A DNA stretch of 64,000 nt, from positions 4,024,001-4,088,000 of the forward strand of contig CP075370.1 in assembly GCA_019454225.1 (NCBI GenBank), given 5' to 3'. Position 1 is the first letter of the stretch, and every line of letters begins with the position of its first letter. The translations under genes and the position numbers were made by a program. The stretch is from Paracoccaceae bacterium (GTDB lineage: Bacteria > Pseudomonadota > Alphaproteobacteria > Rhodobacterales > Rhodobacteraceae). This document shows, piece by piece, positions 1 through 8,117 of this stretch. A model generated the notes under the pieces. The model made no database searches. It saw only the letters and a program-made list of their open reading frames with translations, and had not been told where the DNA came from.

Positions 1-569
1 CGATCACCCCGCGTCCGATCGCCTGGGTCACCACGAAAAGCGCGGCCGGCGTGGTGAATGCCGCGCCCTACAGCTTCTTCAACGCCATGGGCCACACACC
101 GCCCACCCTGGTGCTGGGGCTGATGGCCGACCCTGCGCGCGGCTTCAAGGATACCGCCCGCAACATCCTGGACACCGGCGAATTCGTGGTGAACCTGGTA
201 CCCTACCGGCTGGCCGAGGCGATGAACCTGACCTGCATCGACGCCCCCCCGGAGGTGTCCGAGATCGACCTGGCGGGCCTGGCGGTCGCGCCCTCGACCC
301 ATGTGAAGCCGCCGCGCATCGCGGAAAGCCCGGTGTCCTTCGAATGCACCTCGTTCTCGACGCTGGTGACCGGGCCGCACCAGTGCATTGTCGTGGGCCA
401 CATCCACGCCATCCACATCGACGACGCGGCATTGATCGATGCGCAGCGCGGCCATGTCGATACCGCCCGGCTGGACCTGATCGCCCGGATGGGGGGCGCA
501 GGCGCCTATGCCCATGCGCCCGAGGTGTTCACGCTGGACCGCCCGAGATGGGCCGACCGCAACGGCTGA
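1..569 (+). CDS. Flavin reductase family protein (5' end cut by window)
   Basis: The reading frame is open from base 3 to a TGA at 567-569, so the gene begins upstream of the window; 188 residues are visible. The stretch RPIAWVTT, then NAAPYSFFNAM and PPTLVLG, is the typical FMN-binding core of the flavin reductase-like split-barrel family. The visible length suggests only a short N-terminal part is missing. Such proteins reduce flavin with NAD(P)H for a partner oxygenase or act as flavoproteins themselves; the partner is not visible. The gene is convergent with the isomerase gene, with the two stop codons touching. A GTG at 51 is an internal codon within the conserved core and should not be taken as the start. 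Confidence 0.85.
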   Translation, partial: ITPRPIAWVTTKSAAGVVNAAPYSFFNAMGHTPPTLVLGLMADPARGFKDTARNILDTGEFVVNLVPYRLAEAMNLTCIDAPPEVSEIDLAGLAVAPSTHVKPPRIAESPVSFECTSFSTLVTGPHQCIVVGHIHAIHIDDAALIDAQRGHVDTARLDLIARMGGAGAYAHAPEVFTLDRPRWADRNG

Positions 570-1382
570 TCATCCCGACGCCCCGAGGAACGCCCGCGTC
601 TTCCGCATGACGTGGCGGGCGACGGCGGCGCTGCCCCGCGCCGCGCGCAGCGCCGTCATCGGCACCTCGAGCGCCAGCGGTATCCCCGGCGGCAGTGCCG
701 CAAGCACCGGCCGCAGGTCGATCTGCCCCTCGCCCGGCGGCAGGCGCTCGGCCCGGCCCGCGTGCAGCAGGTCGTCGGTGGTGTAGGCCGGCAGCACCGG
801 CGCATCGCACAGGTGCGCAAACGGCAGGCGGCCGGGCGGCAGCGCGGCAATGTCGGCCAGCCGGCTGCCCGACCGGTCGAAATGCAGCATGTCCACCAGC
901 ACGCCAAGGTCGGGATGCCCGGCCGCCGCGACCACGCGGGCGGCGGTCGCTAGGTCGGGCACGTCCGTCCAGGGAAAGAACTCGAGCACCGCGCGCAAGC
1001 CATGCCCGGCGCAAAGATCGGCGAGTCGCGCAAGGTTGTCCGCCAGCCGCGCATGATCGGGGTCATAGGGCGCGCAGATGACATGGCGCGCGCCAAGCTC
1101 GGCCCCTGCCCGCAGGAACGGCTGCAGCGCGGCCGCGTCGAACCCGGGCGTCAGCCGCACGAACTCGATATCCAGCACCGTCAGGCCGGTGTCGCGCAGC
1201 ACGGCCAGGGTTTCGCGCAGCATCGCGGGGTCATCCATCAGCGGATAGCCGGGCGAGGTGTCGGTCACGCGGATCAGCCGCAGCCCCACCATGTCGAACC
1301 CGGCCCCGGCCGCGACCCGCACCATCTGCGGCGGCGGCAGGTCGATCACGGTCAGATGCGCCAGCGACAGGGGCGGGTTCAT
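570..1382 (-). CDS. Sugar phosphate isomerase/epimerase-like TIM-barrel protein
   Basis: A protein of 270 residues with the layout of the AP-endonuclease-2/xylose isomerase-like TIM barrel. It opens with a beta strand and MVRVAAGAGFDMVGLRL, and has acidic and histidine residues at strand ends (IEFVR, LEFFPW, VDMLHFDRSG, HLCDAP, LEVPM) that could bind a divalent metal. Family members act as isomerases, epimerases or dehydratases; some are 3-dehydroshikimate dehydratases, which matters here because the nearby locus handles that chemistry. The start ATG overlaps the stop of the upstream dehydrogenase gene by four bases (ATGA), so the two are translationally coupled. The substrate is not known from sequence. 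Confidence 0.85.
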   Translation of the reverse strand: MNPPLSLAHLTVIDLPPPQMVRVAAGAGFDMVGLRLIRVTDTSPGYPLMDDPAMLRETLAVLRDTGLTVLDIEFVRLTPGFDAAALQPFLRAGAELGARHVICAPYDPDHARLADNLARLADLCAGHGLRAVLEFFPWTDVPDLATAARVVAAAGHPDLGVLVDMLHFDRSGSRLADIAALPPGRLPFAHLCDAPVLPAYTTDDLLHAGRAERLPPGEGQIDLRPVLAALPPGIPLALEVPMTALRAARGSAAVARHVMRKTRAFLGASG

Positions 1383-3076
1383 TGCACAGGCTCCAGCCGA
1401 CCGGCGGCATGCAGGGCGGCGACATGGCCGAAGGTCAGCGCAGGCCCCAGGTTGATCCCGCCCGCCGGATAATGCCCCCCCATGACCGAGGCCATGTCGG
1501 CACCCGCCGCAAAGAGCCCGGGAATGACCGCGCCGGTGGCATCGGTGACGCGGGCATGGGCATCGGTCGCCAGCCCGGCGAAGGTGCCAAAGCTGCCGGG
1601 GACAACCCGGACGGCCAGGAACGGCCCCCGGTCCAGCGGCGCGACGCAGGGGTTCGGGCGATGATCGGGGTCGCCCTGCAACCGCATGTAGGGCGTGCTG
1701 CCCCGGCCGAACGCGGGGTCTTCACCGCGCGACGCATCGGCGTTCCATGCCGCCACCGTCGCCGCCAGCCCGTCGGGTTCGATCCCGCAGGCGCGGGCCA
1801 GGTCCGGGATGGTGCGGCCCTGCCGCAGATAGCCCGACCGCAGCCAGTACCCCAGCGGAACCGGTGCCGGACGCGAGATGCCCAGCCCGTAGCGACGCTG
1901 GAAGGCCCGTGTGCAGACCAGCCAGGCGACCGGCGCCCGACGCTCGGGCGTGGCCGCCAGCAGGGCAGTGACGAAATCGTGGTAGCCCAGCCCCTCGTTG
2001 CAGAACCGCCGCCCGTCGGGCAGAACCGCGATGATCCCGGGTTTTCCGCGTTCGATGATATGGGGGAAGGTGCCGACGGTGCCGTCCGGGTGGCGCACCT
2101 CGGACACCGGGCACAGCGCGGCGGGGCTGGCCAGCCCCTGCGCCTGCACCCCGCCCACAGCCTCGGCCATGCGCAGCCCGTCGCCCGTGGCCGACGGCAC
2201 CGCGAGTGTGCGGTGCCACGCGGGCGCCGGGAACTGGGCATTGCGGCGGGCCTGATCATGCGGGAAACCGCCCGCCGCCAGCACCACGCCGCGCGCGGCG
2301 CGCACCGTCACCTCGCCCGGGCCCTGCCGCAGGATGGCGCCGCTCACCCGGCCGTCATCGGCGGTCAGGCGCAACGCCGGGCTGCCGGGCAGCAGCATCA
2401 CGCCCGCGTCCACCGCCGAACGGATCAGCCGCGCGACAAGCGCATTGCCGTTGCGCAACTGCATCCCGCGGCCGTGGCGCAGCAGATCCCAAAGGTGCCG
2501 GGTGAAGCGACCGGCGACATGGGAAAGGGCCGCAGCGCTGCGCGTCATTGTCAGGAAGGCCCGCAGGTCGGCGCCCGCCTGTATGGTCATGCCCATGAAG
2601 GCGGTTTCCCGCATCGGCCGCCGCAACAGGGCGATCAGCGGACCAAGGCCGCGCCCGTCATAGGGTTCGGCAATCACCGAACGCCCGGCAACACCTGCGC
2701 CGGGCAGATGGCCATAGGTATCGGGAATGGCAAATCCGCCCTCGAAGGTCAGCGCCGTCCGCGTCTCGAAGAATTCCACCATCCCCCGGCCATGGGCCAG
2801 GAAGGCATCGACCCGCGCGGCGTCGAACCGGGCCCCCAGGACGGCCTGCAGATAGGTGCGCGCCGTCGCCAGGTCATCGGTGATCCCGGCGCGTTCCGCA
2901 TGCGGGTTGCCGGGCACCCAGATCCATCCTCCGGACCAGGCGGTCGTTCCGCCCAGAACCGCATCCTTCTCGGCCAGCACCACGCGCAGCCCGTGATGCG
3001 CCGCCGTCACCGCCGCCGCCAGCCCCGCCGCGCCCGAGCCGATCACCAGAAGGTCACAGTCCACCGGAGCGGTCAT
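1379..3076 (-). CDS. FAD-dependent dehydrogenase, fumarate reductase/ketosteroid dehydrogenase family
   Basis: A flavoprotein of 565 residues. The dinucleotide-binding motif GSGAAGLAAA lies about ten residues from the N-terminus, followed by EKDAVLGGTTAWSGG, characteristic of the FAD_binding_2 group that includes 3-ketosteroid delta-1-dehydrogenases and flavocytochrome c. The C-terminal GLFAAGADMASVMGG and GGINLGPALTFG segments complete the FAD site. These enzymes introduce or reduce a carbon-carbon double bond next to a carbonyl. I chose the ATG at 3076 because the protein then begins directly before the FAD motif and overlaps the IclR stop codon by four bases; the open frame extends further upstream but that part is the shadow of the regulator gene. 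Its place suggests desaturation of a cyclic acid, which is inference. Confidence 0.85.
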   Translation of the reverse strand: MTAPVDCDLLVIGSGAAGLAAAVTAAHHGLRVVLAEKDAVLGGTTAWSGGWIWVPGNPHAERAGITDDLATARTYLQAVLGARFDAARVDAFLAHGRGMVEFFETRTALTFEGGFAIPDTYGHLPGAGVAGRSVIAEPYDGRGLGPLIALLRRPMRETAFMGMTIQAGADLRAFLTMTRSAAALSHVAGRFTRHLWDLLRHGRGMQLRNGNALVARLIRSAVDAGVMLLPGSPALRLTADDGRVSGAILRQGPGEVTVRAARGVVLAAGGFPHDQARRNAQFPAPAWHRTLAVPSATGDGLRMAEAVGGVQAQGLASPAALCPVSEVRHPDGTVGTFPHIIERGKPGIIAVLPDGRRFCNEGLGYHDFVTALLAATPERRAPVAWLVCTRAFQRRYGLGISRPAPVPLGYWLRSGYLRQGRTIPDLARACGIEPDGLAATVAAWNADASRGEDPAFGRGSTPYMRLQGDPDHRPNPCVAPLDRGPFLAVRVVPGSFGTFAGLATDAHARVTDATGAVIPGLFAAGADMASVMGGHYPAGGINLGPALTFGHVAALHAAGRLEPVQ

Positions 3077-3864
3077 CGCACGGCTCGGCGGAAGAAGGCC
3101 GATGCGGGCGCGGCATCGGCGATCCGGGCCGCCGCCTCGCGCAGCGGGGCGGCCAGGGCATCGCGCTGCGCCGCCCTCAGCCGGACGGCGGGCCCGGCGA
3201 TGGACAGGCAGCCGATCGCAGGGGTGCCGGGCGACTGGATCGGCACGGCGATGGCGGCCATTCCCGCAAGGAAGCAATCCACCGCATCGGCATGCCCGCG
3301 CGCCCGGGCTTCACCGATGATCGCCATGAGGTCGGCAATGCCGATGCGGCTGCCCGGTGCCGCGCCCTCGGGCGGGGTCAGCCCCTGCCTGGCCACCAGC
3401 GACAGCGCCTGATCCTCGGGCAGGCTGGCCAGCCAGGCCCGGCCGGTGGCGCTGTAGGCCAGGCTGACTTCGGCGCCCTGGTCGCGGGCGGGATCGTAGC
3501 GCAGGCCATGCGTCGCGCCCTGCGCCACCGCCACCCAGACCAGATGCGGCGGGTCGGCAACCGACAGCCGCACCAGTTCACCGCAGTCCGCAGCCAGCCG
3601 GTCCAGCACCGGCTGCGCCAGATCGGTGACGCCGGCCCTGCCCAGCCACGACAGGCCGATGGCCGCCAGCCGGATGGTCAGCGCATAGTCGCCGCCCGCC
3701 TGACGCTGCTGCACATGGCCAAGGCGGATGAGGTCGTTCAGCAACCGGTGCGTGGCACTGCCCGGCAGGTCGAGCGCCGCCGCGACGGCACCGACCGACA
3801 GACCGTCGGGGTGCCGGGACAGAAGGTCCAGCACAGCCAGACCCCGCTCAAGACCATTCGACAT
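3073..3864 (-). CDS. IclR-family transcriptional regulator
   Basis: A regulator of 263 residues. The N-terminal winged helix-turn-helix covers about residues 1-65 (LERGLAVLDLLSRHPDGLS, then LPGSATHRLLNDL), and the rest is the IclR effector-binding domain (ISWLGR-type linker, AYSATGRAWLA, GCLSIAGPA). It heads the minus-strand operon with the dehydrogenase and isomerase and is divergent from the LysR gene. The ATG at 3864 is preferred over one at 3894, because the upstream one would place the promoter and operator inside the gene. The inverted repeat in the upstream promoter suggests autoregulation, probably with an aromatic or alicyclic acid as effector by analogy with PcaU/PobR-type members; the effector is inference. 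Confidence 0.9.
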   Translation of the reverse strand: MSNGLERGLAVLDLLSRHPDGLSVGAVAAALDLPGSATHRLLNDLIRLGHVQQRQAGGDYALTIRLAAIGLSWLGRAGVTDLAQPVLDRLAADCGELVRLSVADPPHLVWVAVAQGATHGLRYDPARDQGAEVSLAYSATGRAWLASLPEDQALSLVARQGLTPPEGAAPGSRIGIADLMAIIGEARARGHADAVDCFLAGMAAIAVPIQSPGTPAIGCLSIAGPAVRLRAAQRDALAAPLREAAARIADAAPASAFFRRAVR

Positions 3865-3888
3865 GGGCACCCCAGATTCGGACCAATG

Positions 3889-3919
3889 TTCCAATACGGA
3901 ATTTCATTCCAATCTGCAA
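3889..3919 (-). promoter_or_regulatory. Promoter and IclR-type operator upstream of the IclR operon
   Basis: On the minus strand a -35 box TTGCAG (3914-3919) and a -10 box TATTGG (3891-3896) are separated by 17 bases. The spacer contains the perfect dyad GGAAT-N3-ATTCC (3898-3910), close to the E. coli IclR site TGGAAATNATTTCCA. A second dyad TTCC-N5-GGAA (3889-3901) overlaps the -10 box. A repressor bound here would block RNA polymerase. The assignment to the adjacent IclR protein is inference. Confidence 0.55.
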
Positions 3920-3960
3920 TCCCCTTTGCGGCCCGTACAGCGCCGGATAGCATCGGCGCC

Positions 3961-4893
3961 ATGCGGGAACTCACGCTGCGGCAGATCGAGGTCATCCGGG
4001 CGGTGATGATGGCGGGCACCATCCAGGGGGCCGCCAAGCTGCTGAACGTGTCGGCCCCCGGCATCAGCCGCCTGGTCCGCCACACCGAGGATCTGATCGG
4101 GATGCGCCTGTTCGAGCGCAAGGCGGGCCTTTTCGTGCCTGCCCCCGAGGCGCATGCCATCTTCGAGATGATCCATCAGGTGTACCGGCAGGTCGAGAAC
4201 CTGACCACCGCCGTGTCGTCGCTGCGCAAGGGTGCCGATTACACGCTGGCCTTCGCGTCGGCGCCCTCGATCGCGCAGTTCATCGCTGCACGCGCGATTC
4301 GTGGCATGCGCGCGCGGTTTCCCGACCTGTTCATCGACCTGAACATCCTGAAGATCGAGGAGACGCTCGACTACCTGCTGCTGGAGCGGGGCGAGTTCGT
4401 TGTGATGAGCTCGCCCCTGGACAATCCCGCAGTGGAAAGCCAGCCCCTGGTCGAGGGGCGCGTGGTGGCCATCGTGCCCGAGGGGCATCCGCTGGCCGCA
4501 CAGGAGGTGATCTCGGTTCACGACCTGGCGCGCGAGGCCTTCATTGGTGTCGATCCGGAAGACCCCTATGGCGCCTTGCTGGCCCAGCCGTTCCGGGCCG
4601 CAGGGATCGCGCTGCGCTACTCGATGCGGGGCCGGTTCGCGCAGACCACGGTCAGCCTTGTGCGGCACGGGCTGGGCGTCGCGGTGATCGACGAGTTCTC
4701 GGTGGCCGAGGTCTACATGCCCGGACTGGTGCGCCGCCCGCTGAAGGAACCGGCCAGCGTCACCGCCTATGTGCTGCAGAAGAAGGGACGGCAGCTGTCC
4801 AGCTTTGCCGATTTTGCCATCGAGCGCTTTCGCCGGGAACTGTCGCAGGCCCGCGCGCGCGACACCTGGGATCCCGCCCCGAGAATAACATGA
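3961..4893 (+). CDS. LysR-family transcriptional regulator
   Basis: A regulator of 310 residues. Residues 1-60 form the LysR helix-turn-helix (LTLRQIEVIRAVMMAGTIQGAAK, then SAPGISRLVRHTEDLIGMRLFER), followed by the LysR substrate-binding fold to the C-terminus. It lies directly upstream of the tripartite transporter operon on the same strand and divergent from the IclR gene, so it probably activates the transporter and dehydroshikimate genes in response to their substrate. The ATG at 3961 gives the canonical family N-terminus; the open frame runs further upstream only as a shadow of the IclR gene. The effector cannot be read from the sequence. Confidence 0.92.
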   Translation: MRELTLRQIEVIRAVMMAGTIQGAAKLLNVSAPGISRLVRHTEDLIGMRLFERKAGLFVPAPEAHAIFEMIHQVYRQVENLTTAVSSLRKGADYTLAFASAPSIAQFIAARAIRGMRARFPDLFIDLNILKIEETLDYLLLERGEFVVMSSPLDNPAVESQPLVEGRVVAIVPEGHPLAAQEVISVHDLAREAFIGVDPEDPYGALLAQPFRAAGIALRYSMRGRFAQTTVSLVRHGLGVAVIDEFSVAEVYMPGLVRRPLKEPASVTAYVLQKKGRQLSSFADFAIERFRRELSQARARDTWDPAPRIT

Positions 4894-4897
4894 TGTT
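4887..4897 (+). promoter_or_regulatory. Short dyad upstream of the transporter operon
   Basis: AACAT-N-ATGTT is a perfect inverted repeat overlapping the stop codon of the LysR gene, about 100 bases before tctC. It is a possible LysR binding half-site, but it does not fit the T-N11-A rule exactly, so the call is weak. Confidence 0.22.
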
Positions 4898-4999
4898 CAC
4901 AAGTTCGCACTCGCGGTATTTGCGGTTATGTTTCGATCCTGTCAAAGTCCTGTCATGCGGCCCTTCACGGCGGGCCGCCCATATCCGAGGGAGGAACCC

Positions 5000-5992
5000 A
5001 TGAAACAAACGCTGATCGGCGCGGCCCTTGCGCTTGGCCTGGCCGCCCTGCCGGCCCTTGCCGAATACCCGGAACGCGAAATCCAGGGCATCATCCAGTG
5101 GGGTGCCGGCGGCTCGACCGACACCGTGTCGCGCGCGATCACGCCTCATGCCGAGGCGGTGCTGGGCGGCAAGATCGTCATGCAGAACGTCACCGGCGGC
5201 GTCGGCGCGATCGCGCTGAACCAGGTGGCGAATGGCGAGGCCGATGGCTACACGCTGCTGTTCGGCGCCGAGAACCCGCTGCTCTACAAGGTGATGGGCC
5301 TGGGCGAGAAGGACTATTCCGACTTCATCCCGATCAATGTGATCGCCCGTGGCGTGCCGCTGCTGGTGGCGCGGCCGGATGCGCCCTTCAACACCTTCCC
5401 CGAGATGATCGCCTACATCAACGCCAACCCCAAGGCGGTGAAGTTCGGCTCCACGGGGCCGGGGGGCCTGCCCTCGGTGGTGACGGCGATGATCAATGCC
5501 AAGACGCCGATCGACGTGACCTTCATCCCCTATGACGGCGACGGCCCGGCGCTGACCGCGCTGATGGGCGGGGCCGTCGACGTGATGCCCGCCGTCCTTG
5601 GCGCGGCCATCGAGAACGTCAAGGCGGGCAAGATGAAACCCATCGCCCTGTTCGACACCGAACCGGCGCCGCAACTGCCCGAGGCCGCCACCATCGTCTC
5701 GACCAACCCGGAATTCGCCGACTTCCTGCCCTGGGGTCCGTTCTTCGGCATATTCGTCAAGAACGGCACGCCGGACGACGTCGTGGCCAAGCTGACCGCC
5801 GCCTATGCCGAGGGCGCGACATCGGCCGACTTCCTGGCCCTGATGGACGGTCGGGGGTTCAAGATGATGTCGCTGTCCGGCGCCGAGGCGCAGGATTTCC
5901 TGAGCCGCTGGCAATCCACCACTGCCTGGCTGGTGTGGGAAGCGGGCCTTGGCAAGAACGACCCGGCCACGGTCGGCATTCCGAAGCCCTGA
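5000..5992 (+). CDS. tctC: Tripartite tricarboxylate transporter substrate-binding protein (TctC/Bug type)
   Basis: A periplasmic binding protein of 330 residues with a clear Sec signal peptide (MKQTLIGAALALGLAALPALA, cut after ALA). The mature part has the Bug-family features: the IIQWGAGGSTDTVSR loop near the N-terminus and GSTGPGGLPS in the middle, which bind a carboxylate ligand. A strong Shine-Dalgarno sequence GAGGGAGGAA precedes the ATG at 5000. It is followed by tctB and tctA, giving all three parts of the transporter. The ligand is probably a carboxylic acid processed by the downstream shikimate-type enzymes; that is inference. A hairpin terminator lies between this gene and tctB. 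Confidence 0.92.
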   Translation: MKQTLIGAALALGLAALPALAEYPEREIQGIIQWGAGGSTDTVSRAITPHAEAVLGGKIVMQNVTGGVGAIALNQVANGEADGYTLLFGAENPLLYKVMGLGEKDYSDFIPINVIARGVPLLVARPDAPFNTFPEMIAYINANPKAVKFGSTGPGGLPSVVTAMINAKTPIDVTFIPYDGDGPALTALMGGAVDVMPAVLGAAIENVKAGKMKPIALFDTEPAPQLPEAATIVSTNPEFADFLPWGPFFGIFVKNGTPDDVVAKLTAAYAEGATSADFLALMDGRGFKMMSLSGAEAQDFLSRWQSTTAWLVWEAGLGKNDPATVGIPKP

Positions 5993-6012
5993 CGGCCATG
6001 TGACCTGATGCG

Positions 6013-6050
6013 ACGCCGCCCCCTTCCTCGACAAGCGGGGCGGCGTTTCC
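6013..6050 (+). terminator. Hairpin between tctC and tctB
   Basis: ACGCCGCCCC (6013-6022) pairs with GGGGCGGCGT (6037-6046) across a 14-base loop and is followed by a short T-rich tail. It probably stops part of the transcripts after tctC, so the binding protein is made in excess over the membrane subunits. It could also protect the tctC message from 3' decay. Confidence 0.6.
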
Positions 6051-6104
6051 ATTCCGGGCAAAGGTGCCCGGGCCAAGGTCGGACCGATCCCGAGGGAGGG
6101 GAAG

Positions 6105-6617
6105 ATGGTTTCGCAACACCCGAGGCGCCCCGGCGAACTGGCGTTCAACGCCGCCGTCTTTGCCGTCAGCCTGTTCCTGTTCCATACCGCCTACAAGATT
6201 TCCGGGTTCGAGGCGCTTTCGGCCCCCGGCACCGTTCCGATGGCGACGACGGGCCTGATGGTGATCACCGCAGGCATCGTGCTGATTGAATCGCTGCGCA
6301 AGTCAGGCGTGACAGGCGAACGGATCGAACGCGATATCCTGCCGCTGCCGGTGATCGCGACGATCCTGCTCATCGCGGCCTACGCGCTGCTGCTGAAGCC
6401 GCTGGGGTTCCTTCCGACCTCGTTCCTGTTCCTCGCGGCGATGATCCGGATGCTGTCGGGCCGCGGCCTCGTCTGGACGTTCGGCATCTCGGCCTTCTGC
6501 GTGATCCTGGTCTGGGTCGTGTTCCGGCTGGTGTTCTCGGTCCTGATGCCTGCGGGCATCGTGCCCGAAGCCGAATTCCTCGCCTTCGTCCGCAACCTCG
6601 CATCCGGGGGGAACTGA
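6105..6617 (+). CDS. tctB: Tripartite tricarboxylate transporter small membrane subunit TctB
   Basis: A membrane protein of 170 residues with four predicted hydrophobic segments (starting near residues 13, 45, 80 and 125), matching the TctB family in size and topology. A strong ribosome binding site GAGGGAGGGGAAG precedes the ATG. The gene lies three bases before tctA and after the terminator hairpin that follows tctC. TctB assists the large permease subunit in proton- or sodium-coupled uptake of carboxylates across the inner membrane. Confidence 0.9.
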   Translation: MVSQHPRRPGELAFNAAVFAVSLFLFHTAYKISGFEALSAPGTVPMATTGLMVITAGIVLIESLRKSGVTGERIERDILPLPVIATILLIAAYALLLKPLGFLPTSFLFLAAMIRMLSGRGLVWTFGISAFCVILVWVVFRLVFSVLMPAGIVPEAEFLAFVRNLASGGN

Positions 6618-6620
6618 GCC

Positions 6621-8117
6621 ATGGAGATCCTGTCTGCCCTGCTGGTGCCCATGCTGGACCTCAAGTTGCTGTCGCTGGTTGGTCTCGGCACCTTCGCCGG
6701 CATCTACATCGGCGCCATCCCGGGCCTGTCGGTCACGATGGCCGTGTCGATCCTGATCTCGTTCACCTTCGCCTGGGATGTGCTGCCGGCGCTTTCGCTG
6801 ATGATCGGCATCTACATGGGCGGGGTCTATGGCGGGTCGCGCACCGCGATCCTGCTGAACATTCCGGGGGCGCCCTCGGCCATCGCCACGGCGCTTGACG
6901 GCTATCCCATGGCCCAGAAGGGTGAGGCGGGCGAGGCCATCGGCATCACCACGGTCATGTCCTTCTTCGGCGGCTTCATCGGCATCCTGGTGCTGGCCCT
7001 CGCGGCGCCCGCGGTGTCGGACTTTGCGCTGCGGTTCCAGCCGCGCGACTTCATGCTGCTGGCGATCCTGGGGATCCTGCTGGTGGGTTCGCTGTCGGGG
7101 GAAAGCCTGACAAAGGGGGTCTTTGCCGGGGCCCTGGGCCTGATGATCGGGTCGATCGGCCTTGATCCGATGACGATGGAGCAGCGGTTCACCTTCGGGT
7201 CGATGCAGCTCATGGGTGGCGTGTCTTTCATCGCCGTGATGATCGGGATGTTCGGCGTGTCCGAGGCGCTGATGCAGTTGCATCACATCGACAAGGCGGC
7301 GGTGAAGCAGCGGATCGCGCGGGTGGTGCCCAGCTTCGGCACGGTCCGCAGGTATCTGCCGCTGTCGCTGCAGACCTCGTCCATCGGGGTGATCGTGGGC
7401 GCGCTGCCCGGCACCGGTGGCGACATCGCCGCGCTGATGGCCTATGACCATGCCCGCCGCGTGACGAAGAACCCCGAGGTGCCCTTCGGCCAGGGCGCGA
7501 AAGAGGGGCTCGTCGCGCCCGAAACCGCCAATAACGCGGCCGTCGGCGGGGCGTTCATCCCCATGATGACACTGGGAATTCCCGGTGACGCAGTGACCGC
7601 GATCATGATCGGCGCGCTGTTCATCCACGGGCTGAACCCGGGGCCGCTTCTGATGATCCAGCAACCCGACATGTTCTGGTTCATCGTGGGCGCGCTGTGT
7701 CTGGCGAACATCTTCATGCTGATCTTCGGGCTGACCGGGATCCGCCTGTTCGTGAAGATCGTCGAGATGCCGCGCACCGTGCTGGTGCCCGTGATCCTGC
7801 TGCTGTCCATCGTGGGGGCCTATGCGGTGGGCAACAGCCTGAACGATGTCTACTGGATGCTGGGTTTCGGGGTTCTGGGCTACTTCATGCGGCTCTACGG
7901 CTATACGCTGGGGCCGGTGATCCTGGGGGTGATCCTGTCGCGGCTTCTGGATGACAACTGGCGCCGCGCCATCATCTCGGACCAGGAAAGCCTGCCCCTG
8001 CTGCTGAAGGGCATCCTGACAAGCCCCCTGTCGGCGGTGCTGTTGGCTGCGGTGGTGCTGATCGTGCTGTCGAAACTGCCGCTGCGCGGCCTTCTGCGCC
8101 GGGGCGCCAGACCATGA
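6621..8117 (+). CDS. tctA: Tripartite tricarboxylate transporter large permease TctA
   Basis: A polytopic membrane protein of 498 residues, the usual TctA size. Family signatures are visible: GTFAGIYIGAIPGLS near the N-terminus, YGGSRTAILLNIPGAPSA around residue 75, GALPGTGGDIAALMAYD around residue 260, and TLGIPGDAVTA near residue 320. It forms the transport channel with TctB and receives its ligand from TctC. Its stop codon overlaps the start of the shikimate dehydrogenase-like gene (ATGA), tying uptake to catabolism in one operon. Confidence 0.93.
   Translation: MEILSALLVPMLDLKLLSLVGLGTFAGIYIGAIPGLSVTMAVSILISFTFAWDVLPALSLMIGIYMGGVYGGSRTAILLNIPGAPSAIATALDGYPMAQKGEAGEAIGITTVMSFFGGFIGILVLALAAPAVSDFALRFQPRDFMLLAILGILLVGSLSGESLTKGVFAGALGLMIGSIGLDPMTMEQRFTFGSMQLMGGVSFIAVMIGMFGVSEALMQLHHIDKAAVKQRIARVVPSFGTVRRYLPLSLQTSSIGVIVGALPGTGGDIAALMAYDHARRVTKNPEVPFGQGAKEGLVAPETANNAAVGGAFIPMMTLGIPGDAVTAIMIGALFIHGLNPGPLLMIQQPDMFWFIVGALCLANIFMLIFGLTGIRLFVKIVEMPRTVLVPVILLLSIVGAYAVGNSLNDVYWMLGFGVLGYFMRLYGYTLGPVILGVILSRLLDDNWRRAIISDQESLPLLLKGILTSPLSAVLLAAVVLIVLSKLPLRGLLRRGARP

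Noticed and set aside
51-569. GTG at 51 as the start of the flavin reductase gene
   Set aside because: The frame is open to the window edge and residues before it belong to the conserved flavin-binding core, so the true start is outside.
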